64,000 bases of DNA from W0P28-013 sp051870755 (GTDB lineage Bacteria; Bacteroidota; Bacteroidia; Bacteroidales; Paludibacteraceae): positions 1-64,000 of the forward strand of contig JBJECE010000036.1 in NCBI GenBank assembly GCA_051870755.1, given 5' to 3'. The translations under genes and the position numbers were made by a program. The first letter of the stretch is position 1. Each line of letters begins with the position of its first letter. Under the pieces are notes generated by a model. It made no database searches and was not told the DNA's origin. It worked only from the letters and a program-made list of their open reading frames with translations. Positions 16,949 through 26,196 of this stretch are shown one piece after another.

Positions 16949-18199
16949 CTACTTATACTGCAAAGCCTCGATGGGACGCACATTCACGGCACGCTTGGCC
17001 GGTATGTAACCCGACACCGCGCCGGCCACAATCAGAATGGCCGTAGCCGCCAGCACAACGCCTAAATCGACGGTCGGGTCCATAAAAATTTGCGGCCCAT
17101 CGGACGAAGTACCCATTTGCGCCATCACCGACGCCACGCCTTCGGTTACAAGCACACCAAAAAATATACCTATATACCCAAATATCGTTGTAATAAGCAG
17201 CGATTCGAGTACCACCAAACGCAGTATAGAATGCGGTGTAGCGCCCAACGCCTTGCGAATGCCAAATTCGTGCGTCCGTTCTTTCACGGTTATCAGCATA
17301 ATATTGCTGACGCCCACTACACCGGCTATCAGCGTACCGATACCGATAATCCAAACAAACAATGCAATGCCGTTGAAAATAGTTTGCGCCTGCAAATAAT
17401 TCGACAAACGATCGGCTATCCACAACGCATTTTGGTCGGCCGGGTCGAACTGCAACCGTTGCGCCACCATACGCCGCACATTATCGGTATAGAGCGCACT
17501 TTCGGCCTCCGAATTGATACCTTCGACCGTGAACGACACATCGTCAATATAACCCGACGGATTGAAAATGACTTGCGCCGTATTCAGCGGAATGTAAAAC
17601 GACGGCGTACGACTGCCGCCACCGCCCTCTTCGATATAAATACCGACCACACGAAATGGAACCTTATCTATCTGAACATAACTGCCCAGCGCGCCACCTT
17701 GCGGGAAGAGTATCTTGGCGGTATTTTCGTGTAGCACCACCACTTTGCGATTGTCGCGATTGTCGGTTACGTTGACAAAACGTCCTTCCACCATCAGCAG
17801 ATTGCGCATGGTTTCGTAGCCGGGTTCAACGCCCGACATCGTACTGCTTGTCGCTATCGCACCGTTCACGATGGTGGCATCCCACTTGTTGTAGATAGGC
17901 GAAAACTCCGACACGTGCTCTAAGTGTGTACGCAAAAATTCTATATCGGCCGGCGTAAAATGCAACGAACGCCCCTTTTGCAATCCGTTGTACGGCATCG
18001 TGGTGAAACCGGGATAAAGCGATAGAGAGTTTTTCGACATATAACGAAAACCACTCATCATACCATTTTGCAAACCATTGCCGGCGCCCAGCAGCACTAT
18101 CAGCATAAAAATGCCCCACGCAATGGAAAATCCTGTCAACAACGTGCGCTGTTTGTTCGCACGCATCGTCAACCATATTTCAGCCACAAGATCTTTCAT
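16949..18199 (-). CDS. MacB-like ABC transporter permease, first copy
   Basis: This is the paralogue of the next gene, with the same four-helix layout and the signature VVGVSNIMLITVKERTHEFGIRKALGA. It acts in the inner membrane with the ATPase encoded just upstream. A TTG at 18211 opens the frame, overlapping the ATPase stop, but the ATG at 18199 (MKDLVAEIWLTM) aligns with the start of the sister permease (MFDVDAWHEIWLTI), so it is preferred. The gap to the ATPase stop is then nine bases. Confidence 0.93.
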   Translation of the reverse strand: MKDLVAEIWLTMRANKQRTLLTGFSIAWGIFMLIVLLGAGNGLQNGMMSGFRYMSKNSLSLYPGFTTMPYNGLQKGRSLHFTPADIEFLRTHLEHVSEFSPIYNKWDATIVNGAIATSSTMSGVEPGYETMRNLLMVEGRFVNVTDNRDNRKVVVLHENTAKILFPQGGALGSYVQIDKVPFRVVGIYIEEGGGGSRTPSFYIPLNTAQVIFNPSGYIDDVSFTVEGINSEAESALYTDNVRRMVAQRLQFDPADQNALWIADRLSNYLQAQTIFNGIALFVWIIGIGTLIAGVVGVSNIMLITVKERTHEFGIRKALGATPHSILRLVVLESLLITTIFGYIGIFFGVLVTEGVASVMAQMGTSSDGPQIFMDPTVDLGVVLAATAILIVAGAVSGYIPAKRAVNVRPIEALQYK

Positions 18200-18207
18200 G
18201 CCACGCG

Positions 18208-18897
18208 TCAACGAGGTTCTACGTCCTCGACCGAACTGATGAGTCCGTCTTTGAAATTGATAATACGATGTGTTTGTTCGGCCACCTCGCGAGCATGGGT
18301 TACTATCACCATAGTGATTTTTTCATCGGCATTTACTTGTCGCAAAATGTCCATCACCTCTTGCGACGTTGTGCTGTCGAGTGCGCCGGTCGGTTCGTCG
18401 GCTAAAATAAGACGCGGTTTGGCGATGATGGCGCGCGCTATGGCCACACGCTGTTTTTGTCCACCCGACAACTCGTTCGGGAAGTGGTCAGCCCACTCTT
18501 TCAACCCCAGACGTTCCAAATAATCCAACGCCAACGCATTACGCCGTTTACGCGAAACACCCTGATAATAAAGCGGTAACGCCACATTTTCGAGTGCCGT
18601 TTTGAAGTTGATCAGATTAAACGACTGAAACACAAATCCCAGCATACGATTGCGTACTTTGGCGGCCTCCGTTTCCGACAGATTCCGTATCAATCGACCA
18701 TCGAGATAATAGGCGCCGTCGTCGTAACTGTCGAGAATGCCGACAATATTGAGCAACGTTGATTTACCTGACCCCGAAGCACCCATGATGGAAACAAAAT
18801 CGCCATCGGGCACATCGAGATTCACGCCTTTCAGCACATGCAGCGCATTTGGTGTGCCAAGGTTGTAGGTCTTGTGAATATTTTCGAGATGTAACAT
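18208..18897 (-). CDS. ABC transporter ATP-binding protein (LolD/MacB type)
   Basis: A 229-residue ATPase that powers the two permeases downstream. It has Walker A GASGSGKST, the signature LSGGQKQRVAIARAI, Walker B LILADEPTGAL and the H-loop VTHAREVAEQ. These place it in the MacB/LolD group that moves envelope substrates mechanically. The frame is open to 18966, but the promoter at 18964-18995 and the typical beginning MLHLENIHKTY support the ATG at 18897. It is the first gene of the operon ATPase, permease, permease, adaptor, TolC. Confidence 0.95.
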   Translation of the reverse strand: MLHLENIHKTYNLGTPNALHVLKGVNLDVPDGDFVSIMGASGSGKSTLLNIVGILDSYDDGAYYLDGRLIRNLSETEAAKVRNRMLGFVFQSFNLINFKTALENVALPLYYQGVSRKRRNALALDYLERLGLKEWADHFPNELSGGQKQRVAIARAIIAKPRLILADEPTGALDSTTSQEVMDILRQVNADEKITMVIVTHAREVAEQTHRIINFKDGLISSVEDVEPR

Positions 18898-18963
18898 ACG
18901 TTTTATAGTGTTTTTCTGCTTTTGGGAAGGCGTCATCGCACACTTGCCAACAAAAACACACCG

Positions 18964-18995
18964 CAAAATTACGCAAATTTAGTATTATGTGCAAG
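18964..18995 (-). promoter_or_regulatory. Promoter of the tripartite efflux operon
   Basis: The minus strand reads CTTG, 20 bases, TAATTTTG, matching the -7 consensus fully and the -33 in three of four bases. Transcription would begin near 18957, leaving a leader of about 60 bases before the ATPase ATG. The gene-free region 18898-19317 also contains a palindromic repeat fragment at 19182-19206 and the rightward promoter at 19257-19288. Confidence 0.6.
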
Positions 18996-19181
18996 CATAA
19001 TACTATAAATTTTTAATATTTTTCGTAATATACTGATTATCAGAAATCTAAAAATTGCCTGTTTGCGCACATAGAAACACAATAGTCCATCAGCGCCGCG
19101 TCTGCCGCGTAAGCACGGACGCACAAAACATAGAATATAGAATATAGAACCGAGAACATAGATTTTTATCCCTACTATTTT

Positions 19182-19206
19182 GGACGCGGCACACCACGTC
19201 CCTACA
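19182..19206. repeat. Partial GTAGGGACG-family palindromic repeat, copy 4
   Basis: GGACGCGGCACACCACGTCC plus CTACA corresponds to the right part of the family. The left arm is degraded (ATCCCTACTATTTT upstream). As with the other copies it lies between genes. Confidence 0.65.
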
Positions 19207-19256
19207 TTAAACCCTGAAACCTTAAAACTTTTCCCACCTTTTTTGCCGTTCAAAAA

Positions 19257-19288
19257 TTTGCACATTTCCAGAAAAAAGCGTACTTTCG
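19257..19288 (+). promoter_or_regulatory. Promoter of the outer-membrane protein / lipase-like set
   Basis: TTTG, 20 bases, TACTTTCG matches the Bacteroidota consensus with one change in the -7 element. It lies about 30 bases before the ATG at 19318, which supports that start over the longer open frame beginning at 19180. Confidence 0.55.
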
Positions 19289-19317
19289 TGGCGATATTAC
19301 AACAAGATATTTTCTCT

Positions 19318-20028
19318 ATGAAAACATGTATGCATCTCGTGCCTTGCTCGTTGCTGCTGGCTGCCCTGCTGTGGGCAACGCCCGCTGTCGGGCAGACGGA
19401 AACGGCATCGGGCAGTAATGCGTCGGGCAAACCACGCAAGGAGAAAAAAGTGTATCCACCCGTTACGCAACGCAACGAACTGCGCATCGGCTGGGGCGAT
19501 ATGATGTTTGAAACCCTGATGTGGCACGAACGCGACCTGCTGCCGAACATGAGCGACGACATCTATACAAAAAACTACCACTACACGCAACATTGGTTCG
19601 CCGAATATCTCTATCGCTTGAACTTTTGGTTTGGCGTGGGCGGCATGGTGGACTACGGCGGCGTGTATTGGGACAAAATGACACGCGACGCAGCAGGTAA
19701 CGAGGTGCAGAAACTATACACCGCATGGTTTGCCAACATCGCCATTGTGCCAACGATACGCTTCACCTATTACGAGCAAAATTTGGTGCGCCTCTACTCC
19801 GCTCTGGGCTATGGCATCAACATCAACACCGGCACCGAAGTGGACTACAAAGGACGCGAAACCGCCTGCTCCGGCGTGCTCAACCTGACACTGCTGGGCG
19901 TGAGCGTAGGCAACGAACATGTGTTTGGCAGCGTAGAATTGGGCGGCACATTCGCCATGGGCAGTAAACAGGCAATTTACATGCTCGATTCGCGCATATT
20001 CACCGCATCTATCGGCGTACGATTCTAA
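19318..20028 (+). CDS. Secreted protein, probable outer-membrane beta-barrel
   Basis: A 236-residue protein with a signal peptide at about 1-24 (CSLLLAALLWATPAVGQ). After a basic linker come alternating aromatic strands (FAEYLYRLNFWFGVGGMVDYGG, YSALGYGININTGTEVDY) and a C-terminus ending in GVRF, the pattern of small Bacteroidota outer-membrane barrels. No specific family was recognised. The open frame extends upstream to 19180 but would begin before the promoter. The lipase-like lipoprotein gene follows after 31 bases. Confidence 0.85.
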   Translation: MKTCMHLVPCSLLLAALLWATPAVGQTETASGSNASGKPRKEKKVYPPVTQRNELRIGWGDMMFETLMWHERDLLPNMSDDIYTKNYHYTQHWFAEYLYRLNFWFGVGGMVDYGGVYWDKMTRDAAGNEVQKLYTAWFANIAIVPTIRFTYYEQNLVRLYSALGYGININTGTEVDYKGRETACSGVLNLTLLGVSVGNEHVFGSVELGGTFAMGSKQAIYMLDSRIFTASIGVRF

Positions 20029-20059
20029 AATTTTGAACTCATTCATCAGGCGTGCAATT

Positions 20060-21373
20060 ATGAAAAAAACGACTTACATACTGCTGTTGTGGCTGCCACT
20101 GCTGCTTGGCGGATGCTACAACGATAATGTTTATTTGGTTGATTTTACCGCTACAGATGGCGGTGTAGGCGCGTTCCGCGTCATATCGCAGCAGACAACC
20201 GACATGGAACATATTTCGTGGACCGATGCACAACAAACCATTTTGGAGCAATCGGCACTGTCCGGCGAATCCAACGACGCATCGATGTCGGCACCACAGC
20301 GCGCATCGTCCACCAACATGAATGCCGTGGCGCAACAACTCATTGATTGGGGACACGGCAAAAAAGCCATCGAATTGGCCGGCGTGTACCTCTCGGAGGA
20401 CACCAAGAAAAACCCGATTATGCTTTCCGGCAAAGTGATTCTGCCTGCCGACCTGAAGTTCAAGCGCTACATTCTCGTGTCGCACTACACCATCGCGGCC
20501 AACGAGGAGGCACCCAGCCAGACATTCTCGCTCGAGGCACTGTTGGTGTCGTTGGGTTACGCACTGATTATTCCCGACTACCTCGGTTATGGCATCACGG
20601 CCGACAAGATACATCCTTATCTCGTCATGGAAACCACGGCCAACAATGTGCTGGACATGTATTTCCAAGTATTGCCGTTTATGGAAGCGGCCGGCTTGGC
20701 TCCCGAACACGACGACATCTACCTGATGGGCTATTCGCAAGGAGGCGCGGTTACCATGGGCGTTCAACACATGATAGAAACACGCTATGCCGACCGAGTA
20801 AAAATACGACGCGCGTTTGCCGGCGGCGGCCCCTACGATGTGAAAGCGACATACGACAAATTCATCGAAACCAACTACGCATCGTATCCGTGCGCCGTAC
20901 CATTAATGACGCAGGGCGTGGTGATTGGCAACAACCTGAATTTGGATTTGGAAACCATTCTGCAACCACGCATCTACGAAAATCTTGACGAGTGGATCAA
21001 TTCAAAAAAATACACCACTGCACAAATCAACGAACTGATAGACACGCACATAACCGACGAACTGCTGACCCCCATCGGCATGGACAGGACAAGTTACGAG
21101 ATTTCGGAACTCTACAAGGCACTCACACTCAACTCCATTTTGTCCTATTCGTGGACACCGAAAGCACCCGTCTTTATATTCCATTCCATCGACGACGATA
21201 TTGTGCCGTACGAAAACGCCACACGCGCCAAAAGCAAATGGCAGAACGCCAATATACAATACAATTTCGGGCACTATGGCAACCATATCGCCGGACTGCT
21301 GCGATTTATAATGAACGTGCGCACATTGCTAATCAATGAGGAGAAAGAAGAAAATGGCAACTACGATTTCTAA
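20060..21373 (+). CDS. Alpha/beta-hydrolase lipoprotein, secretory-lipase-like
   Basis: A 437-residue lipoprotein with the lipobox LLLGGC (lipidated Cys19). The alpha/beta-hydrolase core has the nucleophile elbow GYSQGGAVTMG, a later acid in IFHSIDDDIVPY and a His in NFGHYGNHIAG near the C-terminus, giving a plausible Ser-Asp-His triad. The layout resembles secretory lipases, with an inserted helical lid region after the elbow (about 260-330). It probably cleaves esters at the cell surface or in the periplasm; the substrate is unknown. The ATG at 20060 is chosen because it gives a compact lipoprotein signal. The next gene overlaps its end. Confidence 0.9.
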   Translation: MKKTTYILLLWLPLLLGGCYNDNVYLVDFTATDGGVGAFRVISQQTTDMEHISWTDAQQTILEQSALSGESNDASMSAPQRASSTNMNAVAQQLIDWGHGKKAIELAGVYLSEDTKKNPIMLSGKVILPADLKFKRYILVSHYTIAANEEAPSQTFSLEALLVSLGYALIIPDYLGYGITADKIHPYLVMETTANNVLDMYFQVLPFMEAAGLAPEHDDIYLMGYSQGGAVTMGVQHMIETRYADRVKIRRAFAGGGPYDVKATYDKFIETNYASYPCAVPLMTQGVVIGNNLNLDLETILQPRIYENLDEWINSKKYTTAQINELIDTHITDELLTPIGMDRTSYEISELYKALTLNSILSYSWTPKAPVFIFHSIDDDIVPYENATRAKSKWQNANIQYNFGHYGNHIAGLLRFIMNVRTLLINEEKEENGNYDF

Positions 21374-22277
21374 ATACACCAAGTACCTTGCTGTGTTGGC
21401 GACACTATCGCTCGCTTTGTACAGTTGCGACCCCAATGCAAAGGCCTACACCAAACGCATCGACATAGACATTGACGTGCACAACATCTCCGCAGGATTC
21501 GTGCAGGTGGAGTTCAGCACCAATCGCGAGGCATTCTATCTCATCAGCATACAACCGGCAAAAGAACATGTCAATCCGCAGGAAATAGCCAAAACCTTTA
21601 TGCTGTTGGCGTTGGACAGCGCCTACCTCGACTATTTGGCGTGGCGCAACGGCGAACTGACAAGTCTGACGCCGTTTGTGGCCGACTTTGCCTCACACTC
21701 GTTGCAGTACGGCACCACCAACCGCACTTTCTGTTTTCTGCAACCCGACACCGACTATTGGATTTTTGCGTTCGGCGTCGATCCCGAATCGAATAAACCG
21801 TTCGGACAACTCTTTTTGGAAACGATTACCACCAAGCACGAATCAACCCTGTCGATGGACTTCCAATACCGTGTCCGCGGCGAGTGGGACTATGTCTATC
21901 CCAAAGACACGGCGGGCGAAATCATCTCGGACATTCCGTGGGTCGGAATGACAATAGACAGTATGGAATTGCGCAAAAAAGACTGCCGCGTGCCCGGCGA
22001 ATTTTTTGTGCAAGAATTTGGACAAATCTACGATGCAAAAATAGACAACAAAGCATTCTATGGCGTGGTCGCTCACCAAAATAACGGCAACGAAAATGGT
22101 ACAACCACCACGCATTTCGAGGAAGGGCACACCTATTACAGCGCATTCGCTATCTTGGACGGGCCTATCACGTTTCCGCCTGCCGAGAACAAATACGACA
22201 TCTATCGGTTCACTTGGCACGGCTCGGATACCGATCTCAACTTTACCCATACAGATTGCACTCACGGCGCGTGGTAA
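21354..22277 (+). CDS. Lipoprotein of unknown function
   Basis: A 307-residue lipoprotein with the lipobox ALYSC near residue 25, followed by a charged region and mixed beta sequence with no family I recognise. An Ig-like or Fn3-like fold is possible from FVQVEFSTNREAFYLISIQPAKE and PDTDYWIFAFGVDPES, which recalls surface lipoproteins of Bacteroidota. It overlaps the hydrolase gene by 20 bases, so the two are translated from one message. A GAGGAG stretch lies 11 bases before this ATG; another ATG at 21336 would add MRRKKK and is also possible. A terminator follows. Confidence 0.85.
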   Translation: MATTISKYTKYLAVLATLSLALYSCDPNAKAYTKRIDIDIDVHNISAGFVQVEFSTNREAFYLISIQPAKEHVNPQEIAKTFMLLALDSAYLDYLAWRNGELTSLTPFVADFASHSLQYGTTNRTFCFLQPDTDYWIFAFGVDPESNKPFGQLFLETITTKHESTLSMDFQYRVRGEWDYVYPKDTAGEIISDIPWVGMTIDSMELRKKDCRVPGEFFVQEFGQIYDAKIDNKAFYGVVAHQNNGNENGTTTTHFEEGHTYYSAFAILDGPITFPPAENKYDIYRFTWHGSDTDLNFTHTDCTHGAW

Positions 22278-22294
22278 CCGCTAATGGTGCCCAC

Positions 22295-22330
22295 AAAAAA
22301 GGCTATCCGCCCAAATGGATAGCCTTTTCT
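22295..22330. terminator. Bidirectional intrinsic terminator
   Basis: AAGGCTATCC at 22299-22308 pairs with GGATAGCCTT at 22317-22326, flanked by A6 on the left and TTTTCTT on the right. It sits between the converging lipoprotein gene and nqrF and can serve both. Confidence 0.88.
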
Positions 22331-22351
22331 TGTTGATTGCTGGGGTTGTTG

Positions 22352-23635
22352 TTATCCGCCGAAGTTATCGAAACGAATCATATCGTCCTCGACGCCAAGA
22401 CTATGGAGCAAATCCAACACCGTTTTGGCCATCATCGGAGGACCACACAAGTAGTATTCGATGTCTTCGGGTGCATCGTGCTGTTTGAGGTAGGTGTCGC
22501 CCATCACGGGAGCGATGAATCCGGGCGTATATTTCACGCCCATAGCATCGGCTTTGGGGTCGGGACGGTCGAGCGCCAAGTGGAAGTGGAAGTTGGGATA
22601 TTCCTTTTCCAACTCGAGGAAATCTTCCATAAAGAACACTTCGTCGATGCCGCGTGCGCCGTAGAAATAGTGCATCTCGCGGTCGCGTGTGTGCAACGTT
22701 TTGAGCATGTGCATGATTTGCGCACGCAACGGAGCCATACCGGCACCACCGCCGACCCAAATCATCTCGCGTTTGGAATCGAACACAGGGTGGAAATCGC
22801 CGTAAGGACCCGACATCGTTACTTTATCGCCGGGTTTCAGGCTGAAAATGTAGGTCGATGCGATGCCGCACGGCACATCCATAAATCCGGGGCCCTGCTC
22901 TTTCGGTTTGAAAGGCGGCGTGGCAATACGCACCGTCAGCGTGATGATGTCGCCCTCGTCGGGATAGTTGGCCATGGAGTAGGCGCGAATGGTCGGCTCG
23001 GTATTTTTCTGTTTCAGACCGAACAGACCGAATTTTTCCCACACGGGCACATACAGATCGCCAATGAGCGAACGATCGAAATCGTTGTAGTCGATGTCGT
23101 AAGCCGGAATTTTGATTTGTGCATACGAACCCGGCACGAAATCCATGTGTTCGCCGGGCGGCAGTTTCACCTTAAACTCTTTGATGAAACTTGCCACATT
23201 GCGGTTGCTGATGACCTCGCACTCCCATTCTTTCACGCCGAGCACGCTTTCGGGCACCTTGATGCTGAGGTCGCCTTTCACTTTCACTTGGCAACCCAAA
23301 CGCCAATGGTCTTTCTGCTGTTTGCGCGAGAAGTGCACGGTTTCGGTCGGCAGAATTTCGCCGCCGCCTTCGAGCACCTGACATTTGCACTGTCCGCACG
23401 AACCTTTGCCGCCGCATGCCGAAGGCAAGAACACACCGGCATTGGCCATAGCGTTGAGCAGCGAACTGCCCGAGGCCACTTCCATCTCTTTATCGCCGTT
23501 GAGCGTAACTTTCACATTGCCCGACGCCACCAAATAGCGTTTGGCAATAAGCAACACGATGACCAGCAAAATGATGACCGCCAAAAAGACTATCAAGCTG
23601 GAGAGTATTGCAGTGGAATTGATTTCAAGTAACAT
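22352..23635 (-). CDS. nqrF: Na+-translocating NADH:quinone oxidoreductase subunit F
   Basis: A 427-residue subunit that takes electrons from NADH into the Na+-pumping complex. An N-terminal membrane helix (about 11-31) is followed by a 2Fe-2S ferredoxin domain with Cys74, Cys80, Cys83 and Cys115 (ACGGKGSCGQCKCQ and RLGC). An FAD domain follows with RAYSMANYP and the NADH domain with MIWVGGGAGMAPLRAQI. All cofactor residues look intact. It is the last gene of the nqr cluster, 30 bases after nqrE. Confidence 0.97.
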   Translation of the reverse strand: MLLEINSTAILSSLIVFLAVIILLVIVLLIAKRYLVASGNVKVTLNGDKEMEVASGSSLLNAMANAGVFLPSACGGKGSCGQCKCQVLEGGGEILPTETVHFSRKQQKDHWRLGCQVKVKGDLSIKVPESVLGVKEWECEVISNRNVASFIKEFKVKLPPGEHMDFVPGSYAQIKIPAYDIDYNDFDRSLIGDLYVPVWEKFGLFGLKQKNTEPTIRAYSMANYPDEGDIITLTVRIATPPFKPKEQGPGFMDVPCGIASTYIFSLKPGDKVTMSGPYGDFHPVFDSKREMIWVGGGAGMAPLRAQIMHMLKTLHTRDREMHYFYGARGIDEVFFMEDFLELEKEYPNFHFHLALDRPDPKADAMGVKYTPGFIAPVMGDTYLKQHDAPEDIEYYLCGPPMMAKTVLDLLHSLGVEDDMIRFDNFGG

Positions 23636-23665
23636 ATATTCTGATATTTTTTTGTGAATTGAATC

Positions 23666-24310
23666 TTAAATTTTCAGTCCGCTGAAGCAAAGGAACGCCA
23701 TCGCCATCAAACCGACGGTGATGAACGTGATGCCCAAACCGCGCAACGGTGCAGGCACATTGCTGTACTCCATCTTTTCACGGATGGCCGCCAACCCCAC
23801 GATGGCCAACATCCAGCCCAGACCGGAGCCAAGCGCGTAAGCCAACACATCCCATATACTCGTGAGAGCTTTCGGGTCGGTAGCGTCGAGGCCGACACGC
23901 TGCTGCATGAACAAAGCGCAACCCATGATGGCGCAGTTCACCGCAATCAGCGGCAGGAAAATACCCAGCGACGCATAGAGCGACGGCGAGAATTTTTCGA
24001 CAATCATCTCCACCAGTTGCACAATGGCCGCAATGACCGCAATGAAGAGGATGAAACTCAGGTAACTCAAATCGAGCGTAGCAAAACTGTCGCCCAACCA
24101 AGCCAGCGCGCCGGCACTCAGCACATAGCGTTCGAGCAGGTAGTTCACCGGCAACGTGATGAGCAACACAAACGTAACTGCCACACCAAGTCCGAGCGAC
24201 GTTTTCACATTTTTCGACACCGCCAGGTACGAGCACATACCCAGAAAGTAGGCGAAAATCATGTTGTCCACAAAAATGGACCGAACAAATAAACTTAAAG
24301 CGTGTTCCAT
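23666..24310 (-). CDS. nqrE: Na+-translocating NADH:quinone oxidoreductase subunit E
   Basis: A 214-residue six-helix membrane subunit, a homologue of NqrD with inverted topology. It has SLFVRSIFVDNMIFAYFLGMC at the start and LPLIAVNCAIMGCALF in the middle; the Cys in each half is in the position of the Fe ligands between NqrD and NqrE. It forms part of the Na+ path and the electron relay across the membrane. In other genomes nqrE directly follows nqrD. Here a peptidase/lipoprotein cassette of about 1.85 kb lies between them. Confidence 0.97.
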   Translation of the reverse strand: MEHALSLFVRSIFVDNMIFAYFLGMCSYLAVSKNVKTSLGLGVAVTFVLLITLPVNYLLERYVLSAGALAWLGDSFATLDLSYLSFILFIAVIAAIVQLVEMIVEKFSPSLYASLGIFLPLIAVNCAIMGCALFMQQRVGLDATDPKALTSIWDVLAYALGSGLGWMLAIVGLAAIREKMEYSNVPAPLRGLGITFITVGLMAMAFLCFSGLKI

Positions 24311-24343
24311 ATTTTTATTATTTATTATTTATTTTTAAGAAAC

Positions 24344-24790
24344 CTAATACTTGATAGAGTTCAATACACAAGAAAATGATTTCTCATTTTCATCAGGCAG
24401 CATCAATATTAACGTTGGTACTTGCTTTTGTATGGTGTCATAAGCATTATAATTTGCCATATCAACTTGATAAAATTCCCTAATATCACAACTTATATCA
24501 TCAAGCACTATCTCATGAGAAAACACATCATCAGGGAATATTACAATCGTATCACGACAATTATCAATGCGTTTAATGCACACAACATTATTATCACTAT
24601 TTGTTTTAATATTGGTATTGATGTAACAACCTTGTATTCGTTCGACAGTCATCATGCCATGATTCGTATATATGATATCAACCATCGAATTTTTGGTATA
24701 TACATATACACCATAACTACTAATGTCTTTTTTACACGAACACAACACAAAAACTATAATAGCACAGACACAATAAACAAACTTAGTCAT
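24344..24790 (-). CDS. Small lipoprotein paired with a cysteine peptidase
   Basis: A 148-residue lipoprotein with lipobox VLCSC (Cys19). The mature part is acidic and beta-rich with several Cys, and shows no family I recognise. It starts two bases after the stop of the papain-like peptidase at 24793-26190, so the two are translated together. In Bacteroides fragilis, C10 peptidases are encoded beside small inhibitor proteins, so an inhibitor or chaperone role is a reasonable guess from position. It shows no clear similarity to the two small lipoproteins of the other cassette. Base composition is strongly AT-rich compared with nqrE. Confidence 0.82.
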   Translation of the reverse strand: MTKFVYCVCAIIVFVLCSCKKDISSYGVYVYTKNSMVDIIYTNHGMMTVERIQGCYINTNIKTNSDNNVVCIKRIDNCRDTIVIFPDDVFSHEIVLDDISCDIREFYQVDMANYNAYDTIQKQVPTLILMLPDENEKSFSCVLNSIKY

Positions 24791-24792
24791 AA

Positions 24793-26190
24793 TTATTTTG
24801 TCTTTAGTTTATATCTTATACCATAATTACTCCCTTCATAACGCCAATAAGGATCATAATTATTTGTTGACGTAAAATAGCCATTATCTGTAATATAGAT
24901 ATATTTTTGAGTACCTACCTTACTTGTACCAAATGCAACTATATAATGAAACGATTTACCAGTTCCCAACATAATGAATACTGGTAAATGATTATTTAAT
25001 ATGTGATCTCTAGTTTTGGTTGTAGTAGTAATACAATATGTATTATTTGTGATTTCCTGTATTGCATTATTTAAACCAGCTTGATACATAGGATAATTAC
25101 TGTCAGTTTTTACTGTATGATCTAACAAAACCTCATATAAACCATTATCTATCTGCCGACTAACATTATCTGCAACTTTATTATAAATTTGATAGCAGTT
25201 ATCATCGTTGTAATAATACAACGAATGCTTGTTTGTTACATCTACTCCAAAAATTTGTTGAGACTTCCCATTTATAATAGCATATTTAGCTGAATCACCA
25301 TGAATCCTTATATAAGTATCAGAAGTCGTTCCTGTTTTAGGATAATGCGAATACAAGCCTCTATAAACCCAAGCAACAACACCTGGACCACAAGGACCAG
25401 ACCAGCGTGTATTTAACATACTACTTTTGTTAAATTCTGGTATCACATAACTATTCGGCGGTGTTTCACTAACTATATCATGAGCATTTACGCCATTATC
25501 TTTGGTATGAATACTATTTGAACGAGTAGTACACTTATAATTCCAATATTGTTTAACTATTGTTGTGTGTTCTTGGCGCTTTTGTTTGTAATTGACCAGA
25601 ATACTACGAGTTTGAATTGCACTTTCAGCATCCATATGTTGCACTATTTCCTCATAACGTTCATCTTCATAAATTGAAGGAATGTCTACAATTCTAGTTA
25701 TCCCATCATCGCTATATAATGCAAGTGGTGGTTCTCCATAATTGCCAAGTTCTCCCCAATACACGGTAGGATAAAGGCCTTCGAACATAACAAGATTATT
25801 TGGTGACTCACGCTTTAATGGAGTATTAAAAACAAAAGCAATACAGGCCTCTTCCTCTTTTTGTGCAAAAGTAGTAATAGTCGCAACTATTTCACCTTTA
25901 GAAAGTACATCAAATTCATAATATTTTGGCCGAGAATCATAACCAAATATAATACGAACATTATCAGATAGTGTATATTCGTCTATGGACAACAAAGATG
26001 AAGCCCCTTCTTGCAATTCTAATGCGGCATAATATTTTGCTTCTTCTGGTAATAAACACATAGAATCTTGTTCTATGCTGTATTTAAGTTCATTATTGAG
26101 TACGTCAGACTCAATATTATTAATAACGGCATCTTCAGTACATGCAGAAAAAGCAAGTAATGCCCCCAGCAAAATATAGGCTTGTTTCAT
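24793..26190 (-). CDS. Papain-like cysteine peptidase lipoprotein, nqrD-nqrE cassette
   Basis: A 465-residue predicted secreted peptidase. The lipobox is AFSAC (Cys17). A propeptide-like region (about 40-230) contains YYEFDVLSKGEIVATITTF and YPTVYWGE. The catalytic part has Cys267 in WSGPCGPGVVAWVYRG, His415 in SFHYIVAFGT and Asp435-Asn436 in YITDNGYF, an order that fits a papain-type Cys-His-Asn triad. The closest known group I can name is C10 (streptopain-like), common in Bacteroidota, but the CGP active-site segment is unlike the typical C10 one, so the family is uncertain. It shares its layout with the protein at 28862-30397. The gene is AT-rich, six bases downstream of nqrD and two bases before its lipoprotein partner. 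Confidence 0.85.
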   Translation of the reverse strand: MKQAYILLGALLAFSACTEDAVINNIESDVLNNELKYSIEQDSMCLLPEEAKYYAALELQEGASSLLSIDEYTLSDNVRIIFGYDSRPKYYEFDVLSKGEIVATITTFAQKEEEACIAFVFNTPLKRESPNNLVMFEGLYPTVYWGELGNYGEPPLALYSDDGITRIVDIPSIYEDERYEEIVQHMDAESAIQTRSILVNYKQKRQEHTTIVKQYWNYKCTTRSNSIHTKDNGVNAHDIVSETPPNSYVIPEFNKSSMLNTRWSGPCGPGVVAWVYRGLYSHYPKTGTTSDTYIRIHGDSAKYAIINGKSQQIFGVDVTNKHSLYYYNDDNCYQIYNKVADNVSRQIDNGLYEVLLDHTVKTDSNYPMYQAGLNNAIQEITNNTYCITTTTKTRDHILNNHLPVFIMLGTGKSFHYIVAFGTSKVGTQKYIYITDNGYFTSTNNYDPYWRYEGSNYGIRYKLKTK

Positions 26191-26196
26191 ATTCCT

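Noticed and set aside
19180..19317. N-terminal extension of the outer-membrane protein from 19180
   Set aside because: It would start inside a repeat fragment and before the promoter; the signal peptide begins at the ATG at 19318.
22337..23632. 431-codon plus-strand frame opposite nqrF, with a similar 393-codon frame opposite nqrB (30504-31685) and a 416-codon frame opposite the S41 protease (6908-8158)
   Set aside because: All lie opposite well-identified genes and have the unusual composition of reverse-strand translation.
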